From assembly GCA_002687255.1 (NCBI GenBank), contig NYZR01000017.1, positions 1 through 7,686 on the forward strand: a DNA stretch of 7,686 nucleotides, in the 5' to 3' direction. Position numbers and translations under genes: made by a program. The notes beneath the pieces are model-generated. The model saw only the letters and a list, made by a program, of their open reading frames with translations. It searched no databases and had not been told where the DNA came from. This document shows positions 3,845 through 7,686 of this stretch, piece after piece; positions within the stretch are counted from its first letter, which is position 1; each line of letters opens with the position of its first letter. This DNA comes from Candidatus Pacearchaeota archaeon. GTDB taxonomy: Archaea > Nanobdellota > Nanobdellia > Pacearchaeales > GW2011-AR1.

Positions 3845-4711
3845 ATGGCAGCATCAGCAGTCTCAGACAAAAAACAGGGAAGGATCCAAATAGAACCCAT
3901 ACAACTCCACGAAGTGCCCAGCGCAGCAGACTACGCAAAAGAACTCATGTATGTTTTAGCAGGACAAAGAAAATCCCCTAGCGTGATACAATACGATCTA
4001 TCAAATGGCAATCACCTCAGAGAGGCTCAAGAAAGAGCAACACAACTTTCACATCCCTCAACAAGTCCTCACATGGAAACCACCTGTGCAAATTCCTACA
4101 AAGAAGTTATGACCACAGCAGTCAACCTCATCAAAACATTAAGAAACACCGAATCCATAGAACACACACAAACCTACGTCAACGCACTGGAGAAAGCACG
4201 AGAGGTCATCGCCAAACAAAAAGAAAACCTCAATGAACAAACCACTTACACCAACAACACCCGGGTAATAGATCACAGACTCAATAAGAAAGGAGAGCCA
4301 AACTATGAACCACAACGATCGACAGATCTTGAAAAGATGGCCATGATGCAGGAGAACTTCCAGAAAATAGATACTGCCATAGAAGACCTCATAAAAGAGG
4401 CAGAAACACCAAAATATCATAACGGAAGTAGAAATGGACGCTCTCAACAAAACCCAGCTCCAGAACCTCTCCCTCAAAAAGAACCAGAAACCACAAGATT
4501 CGCAAATCCTACCCCCACTCCAACAAATGAGAGAGAGGTGCCCTTAGACGACCCACCTTCAGAACCAGAGACAAAAGTTTACATAGAAAAAACAAAACCA
4601 AAGAAAAAAGGATACCTTTCAAGACTAGCATCAGCCGCAAGAAAAAAAACAAGCAAACTAGCAGAAACAATAAGATCTTACACATTTAAACCACAACAAG
4701 CATTCGCATAA
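3845..4711 (+). CDS. Unrecognised coiled-coil/low-complexity protein with basic tail (288 aa)
   Basis: No known domain is recognised. Residues 1-60 look structured (IQLHEVPSAADYAKELMYVL). Residues 80-188 are helical and charged, with likely coiled coil at about 84-131 and 160-188 (DLEKMAMMQENFQKIDTAIE). Residues 190-245 are disordered and rich in Pro, Thr, Asn and Glu (PTPTPT, PEPLPQKEPE). The end (247-288) is strongly basic, KPKKKGYLSR then LASAARKKTSKLAETIRSYT, and could form an amphipathic helix that touches membrane or nucleic acid. There is one Cys (81), no signal peptide and no transmembrane helix. The design of helical core, flexible linker and basic tail suggests a scaffold or tethering protein, but that is inference. 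It diverges from the phosphoesterase gene through a shared TATA box and converges on the 111-aa gene. The T/N/K/P/Q richness partly reflects the C/A bias of this strand. Confidence 0.85.
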   Translation: MAASAVSDKKQGRIQIEPIQLHEVPSAADYAKELMYVLAGQRKSPSVIQYDLSNGNHLREAQERATQLSHPSTSPHMETTCANSYKEVMTTAVNLIKTLRNTESIEHTQTYVNALEKAREVIAKQKENLNEQTTYTNNTRVIDHRLNKKGEPNYEPQRSTDLEKMAMMQENFQKIDTAIEDLIKEAETPKYHNGSRNGRSQQNPAPEPLPQKEPETTRFANPTPTPTNEREVPLDDPPSEPETKVYIEKTKPKKKGYLSRLASAARKKTSKLAETIRSYTFKPQQAFA

Positions 4712-4737
4712 CACACCAAGGAAACCACAAACTAAAC

Positions 4738-5073
4738 CTATTTATGAATATTTTCTTTCCGGACAACACCTGCGTGAATATACACCGGTCGCATCTTACC
4801 CCCACTCAACCAACATCGGAACCTTCGACTGTTCTTCGGACACCTCTTCTGATACCCTTCTGGCACCCCCATAGATTTATTAGATGCAAGAATACAAAAC
4901 CCCAATTGCCGACTAGCCTGTCCATTCGTTCTTTTCTCGTAAGGGACACGTTTGCTCCTGACAATAACACCGAGCTCACGAGAATCAATTTCCCCCTCGG
5001 TAGCAAACGGACACCTCCCTTCATAATACTCTTCTGGCAATCCAAACTCAGGAAATTCTCTAGAAGACACCAT
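4738..5073 (-). CDS. Unrecognised small Cys-containing protein with duplicated RCP motif (111 aa)
   Basis: The product is not recognised. It contains two similar segments: GLPEEYYEGRCP (residues 11-22) and GVPEGYQKRCP (69-79). The pattern G-[LV]-P-E-x-Y-x(1-2)-[GK]-RCP points to an internal duplication. Four cysteines are present (21, 60, 78, 87), two of them in the duplicated motif. With the basic character (KNSRRFRCW, SGGKMRP) a small zinc- or nucleic-acid-binding protein is possible but unproven, as no CxxC knuckle exists. The frame is open upstream to a TTG at 5088. The ATG at 5073 is preferred because a TATA element (5102-5095) is centred 25.5 nt upstream and no Shine-Dalgarno sequence supports the TTG. 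It follows the Lhr gene on the same strand by 43 bp but has its own promoter. The convergent neighbour ends 26 bp away. Confidence 0.75.
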   Translation of the reverse strand: MVSSREFPEFGLPEEYYEGRCPFATEGEIDSRELGVIVRSKRVPYEKRTNGQASRQLGFCILASNKSMGVPEGYQKRCPKNSRRFRCWLSGGKMRPVYIHAGVVRKENIHK

Positions 5074-5094
5074 CACAAAAACAATCAACCATTC

Positions 5095-5102
5095 TTAAAT
5101 AT
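5095..5102 (-). promoter_or_regulatory. TATA box of the RCP-motif gene
   Basis: The minus strand reads ATATTTAA within TATATTTAAG, centred 25.5 nt before the ATG at 5073. It lies 14 bp past the stop codon of the helicase gene. The spacing decides between the ATG and an in-frame upstream TTG. Confidence 0.7.
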
Positions 5103-5116
5103 ACGTGCACTCAACA

Positions 5117-7686
5117 CTATCCTTTCTTCACCGCAATCGCTTTCAAATGCAACTCATGCATCCGTTTCAAGAAACTCACCCTATCCTCCATCCGCAACAA
5201 ATCCTGCCGCCCCTGCATCACAATCCCCAACCCAAACGGAGAAGCGATAGGCACCGCTCGCTCAACAACCTCCACAGATCCAGAAAACACTCGCTTCAAG
5301 TAAGCCTCTGCCCGATCCAAGTCCATCAAATCCTCCATCACCTCTCGCTTCGCTTCTACTAAAATAGGAAAACCATCCCCAAATCTTTTAACAGCACTAA
5401 ACAACAACATCGAATGCACCTGCTGCTTCCCTACACTCTTCTCTCGCCCCTTATACTGCCGAAGAATCATCAAACCTCGAGCCGCACAATGCCGAAACCG
5501 CCGCTTCAACACTTCAGTCTTCTCGATGGCCTCTTTGATAACCTTCCAAAGCTCTTTCCCTTTCAACCAAGCCAGAATCTTCCCAACATCCAACCGCTCA
5601 CCAGCCAAATAAAACCCATGATCATGAATCCCCATCTCCACATCTCTCATCCGCAAACGACCAGCGGCAAACGCAAACGCCCGAGCCAACACATCATTCA
5701 CCCGCCGACCAACTAAAGTATGAAACACCAAATATTCCTTCTCCTCCTTGTATCTCTCCACCACAATCTTCCGGTCGTGCGGCACTTCTGAAAACAACCG
5801 CTGTTCATCCACATATGCTACAATTTCCTTCGCCGCCTTCGCAGAACAACCAACATATTCTCTAACAAACGAGACCCCTCCATCAGGCAACCGCTCTTCC
5901 ACAAGTCTATAGAAACGAGCAATGGCCTGTCCGATATCATAATGCAACGGCAACATCTCCGAAAACCAAGAAGGGATCGTCACTCGCCGCCCCTCCGCCG
6001 ACCGAACCCGAGCCTTCATCCCCGCAGCAGACAGGAATTCATACTTCTTTCCTCCGAGAGTAAACACATCTCCTCGCTTCATCTTCTCCAGAAACGCTTC
6101 ATCGATCTTCCCAATGCTCGCCCCCCGTTCAGGCCCAGCTCCGATCACCACCTCCACAAACCCCTCTTCAGGAATCGTCCCAATATTGGTCATATACAAC
6201 ACCCGAGCCAGCTTCCCTTTCTTCCCAATCTCCCCGGTCGAAGGCTCATACCAAATCTTCGCATACACGTGCCTATGTTCAAGAGCATACTCACCACACA
6301 AATAACTCACCACCTCCAAAAAATCCTCTTTCGACAATGAAGCATAACAATAGCTCCTCCGAACAAGAGATAACATATCTTTCATTTGCCAAATCTTCGA
6401 GATCGCCATCCCATAAATTTGCTGCGCCAACACATCCAGAGCCCCCTTCGGAATCTGCACCTCATCGATCTCCTTCTCCCTCATCCGCTTCATCAAAATC
6501 GAACACTCAACAAGATCTCCACGATCCATCACCAAAAACTTCCCCTTCGGCTGACTATGCAACTGGTGCCCCGCCCTTCCAAGACGCTGCAACGCCCGAG
6601 AAACAGACTTAGGAGACCTAAGCAAAACAACCAAGTCAATAGAACCGATATCAATCCCCAGCTCCAGACTCGTGCTCGACACAATAACTTTCAACTCACC
6701 ATTCCGCAACCGCTCCTCAATACTAAACCGCTCCTCCTTACTCATCGAACTATGATGCGCCCCGATAACGTCCGAGTATTTCCCAGGGAAATGATCATCC
6801 AGATAATGAACTATTCTTTCGGTAGCAGCACGAGTATTCGTAAAAATCAACGTCGTCTTATGACTTTCAATAAGCCCATCGAGCTGCTCATATAAAAGCT
6901 CCTGACTTGCTAAGCTCTCAGCTTCAAGAACATGCTTCCCCGGAAAATCTAAACTAATATCAATCCCTTTCACCAAAGGAACAACTGCAATCCCACAATC
7001 TCTCCCCTCTCCAACCAAAAAATGCGCCACTTCCTCCAACGGCGCCACCGTTGCCGACAAACCAATCCGAACAGGATCAAACACACTGATCTCCGCCAAC
7101 CGCTCCAACGTCACACTCAGATACACACCTCTCTTATTGGTCAAAGCATGCACTTCATCCACAATAACAAACTCCACCGCAGCGAGCTTCTCCACAAACT
7201 TCTTCGTCGTCAACACAATCGCCAAACTCTCCGGCGTCGTCACATAAATATGCGGAGCTTTCCGAGCCTGCTTCGCCCGCTCCGATGGCGTCGTATCTCC
7301 CGTCCGCAAACCGACACGAATCTCCTGCAACTCAATTCCTTTCTTCTCCGCCAGCTCCCTAATCTCTGCCAACGGCGCTTCAAGATTCACATGAATGTCA
7401 TTGCTCAATGCCTTCAACGGACTCGTATACACAGCATACACCTTGTCCTCCAACTCACCCTTCGCCGCAATACCAACAAGATAATTCAAAATCCCCAAGA
7501 ACGCCGTCAGCGTCTTTGTCCCCCCAGTAGGAGCAGACACCAGAATATTCTCCCGCCCGATAATCCTGCCCACCCCATACAACTGCGTCAAAGAAAAACT
7601 CGGAAATTTCCCAAAGAACCACTCAGCAACCAAAGGGTGCAACAGCTCTCGCAACACCTTCTCATCCTGTGGCCCATCAATAAAAG
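5117..7686 (-). CDS. lhr: Lhr-type superfamily 2 helicase, 5' end outside the window
   Basis: This large ATP-dependent helicase of the archaeal Lhr-core type unwinds DNA and RNA:DNA hybrids and is linked to repair. Counting from an in-frame GTG at 7657 it has 846 residues: HPLVAEWFFGKF (7-18), Walker A SAPTGGTKT (41-49), YTSPLKALSNDI (77-88), DEVH (167-170), SAT (201-203), IFTNTRAATE (271-280), STSLELGIDIG (328-338) and QRLGRAGH (357-364). The winged-helix region with IPSWFSEMLP (561-570) and the C-terminal Lhr part with CAARGLMILRQYKGREKSVG (724-743) and MEDRVSFLKRMHE (823-835) follow. The length is near normal. The frame stays open upstream of the GTG to the window edge (reading FIDGPQDEKV), so the true start is probably just outside. 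One oddity is that Walker A has T where the Gly before Lys is expected; the other motifs are intact. Its own promoter is not visible. A related SbcD-like phosphoesterase lies two genes downstream. Confidence 0.93.
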   Translation of the reverse strand, partial: FIDGPQDEKVLRELLHPLVAEWFFGKFPSFSLTQLYGVGRIIGRENILVSAPTGGTKTLTAFLGILNYLVGIAAKGELEDKVYAVYTSPLKALSNDIHVNLEAPLAEIRELAEKKGIELQEIRVGLRTGDTTPSERAKQARKAPHIYVTTPESLAIVLTTKKFVEKLAAVEFVIVDEVHALTNKRGVYLSVTLERLAEISVFDPVRIGLSATVAPLEEVAHFLVGEGRDCGIAVVPLVKGIDISLDFPGKHVLEAESLASQELLYEQLDGLIESHKTTLIFTNTRAATERIVHYLDDHFPGKYSDVIGAHHSSMSKEERFSIEERLRNGELKVIVSSTSLELGIDIGSIDLVVLLRSPKSVSRALQRLGRAGHQLHSQPKGKFLVMDRGDLVECSILMKRMREKEIDEVQIPKGALDVLAQQIYGMAISKIWQMKDMLSLVRRSYCYASLSKEDFLEVVSYLCGEYALEHRHVYAKIWYEPSTGEIGKKGKLARVLYMTNIGTIPEEGFVEVVIGAGPERGASIGKIDEAFLEKMKRGDVFTLGGKKYEFLSAAGMKARVRSAEGRRVTIPSWFSEMLPLHYDIGQAIARFYRLVEERLPDGGVSFVREYVGCSAKAAKEIVAYVDEQRLFSEVPHDRKIVVERYKEEKEYLVFHTLVGRRVNDVLARAFAFAAGRLRMRDVEMGIHDHGFYLAGERLDVGKILAWLKGKELWKVIKEAIEKTEVLKRRFRHCAARGLMILRQYKGREKSVGKQQVHSMLLFSAVKRFGDGFPILVEAKREVMEDLMDLDRAEAYLKRVFSGSVEVVERAVPIASPFGLGIVMQGRQDLLRMEDRVSFLKRMHELHLKAIAVKKG

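Noticed and set aside
3795..3938. 48-residue N-terminal extension of the phosphoesterase (open frame to 3938)
   Set aside because: It would overlap the first 94 bases of the divergent gene. It precedes the conserved GDLHLG motif with unrelated hydrophobic sequence, and it has no promoter at the standard distance. The TATA box places the start at 3794.
4139..4477. Minus-strand open frame opposite the 288-aa gene
   Set aside because: It is Phe/Val/Leu-rich antisense translation without a promoter at the standard spacing, and the plus-strand gene has one.
5074..5088. TTG start giving five extra residues to the RCP-motif protein
   Set aside because: The ATG at 5073 is exactly 25.5 nt from the TATA centre. 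The TTG would start upstream of the expected transcript.

Overview
The window looks archaeal, most likely from a small-genome (DPANN-type) lineage; the phylum cannot be fixed from the sequence. The evidence is an archaeal Lhr-type helicase, an archaeal SbcD-related phosphoesterase, a small archaeal PRC-barrel protein, and a promoter layout in which each gene with a visible upstream region has a TATA octamer about 26 nt before its ATG and no Shine-Dalgarno sequence. This indicates leaderless, mostly monocistronic transcription.

Layout. Positions 1-88 hold the first 29 codons of a minus-strand gene that may be orc1/cdc6. Positions 89-715 are non-coding. They contain two copies of GAGTGGAAATGAGGGT (read on the minus strand) that resemble archaeal origin recognition boxes, a multi-hairpin element (226-340), a very AT-rich tract (about 464-537), and a weak box-like match in the opposite orientation (584-604). 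Together these suggest a chromosomal replication origin. Next come a PRC-barrel gene (716-976), a 35-bp tandem duplication (1026-1095) and a 144-aa conserved-looking hypothetical (1136-1570), all on plus. Three small unrecognised minus-strand genes follow (1583-1888, 1943-2353, 2466-2981); the last two share a C-terminal motif. A metallophosphoesterase (3021-3794, minus) and a 288-aa low-complexity/coiled-coil protein (3845-4711, plus) diverge from one palindromic TATA box that is exactly equidistant from both ATGs. A small protein with an internally duplicated RCP motif (4738-5073, minus) and a 5'-truncated Lhr helicase (5117 to the window edge, minus) complete the window.

The plus strand is rich in C and A whichever strand is coding. 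Plus-strand proteins are therefore rich in T/N/K/P/Q, and minus-strand proteins in V/G/L/R. The genes do not form one pathway. The recognisable ones (possible Orc1/Cdc6, Lhr, SbcD-like phosphoesterase) are DNA replication or repair types beside the proposed origin. No complete mobile element, CRISPR array, tRNA or rRNA was seen. The strongest candidates for something new are the origin region, the symmetric bidirectional promoter, the palindromic in-frame insert in the phosphoesterase gene, and the variant Walker A motif in Lhr.
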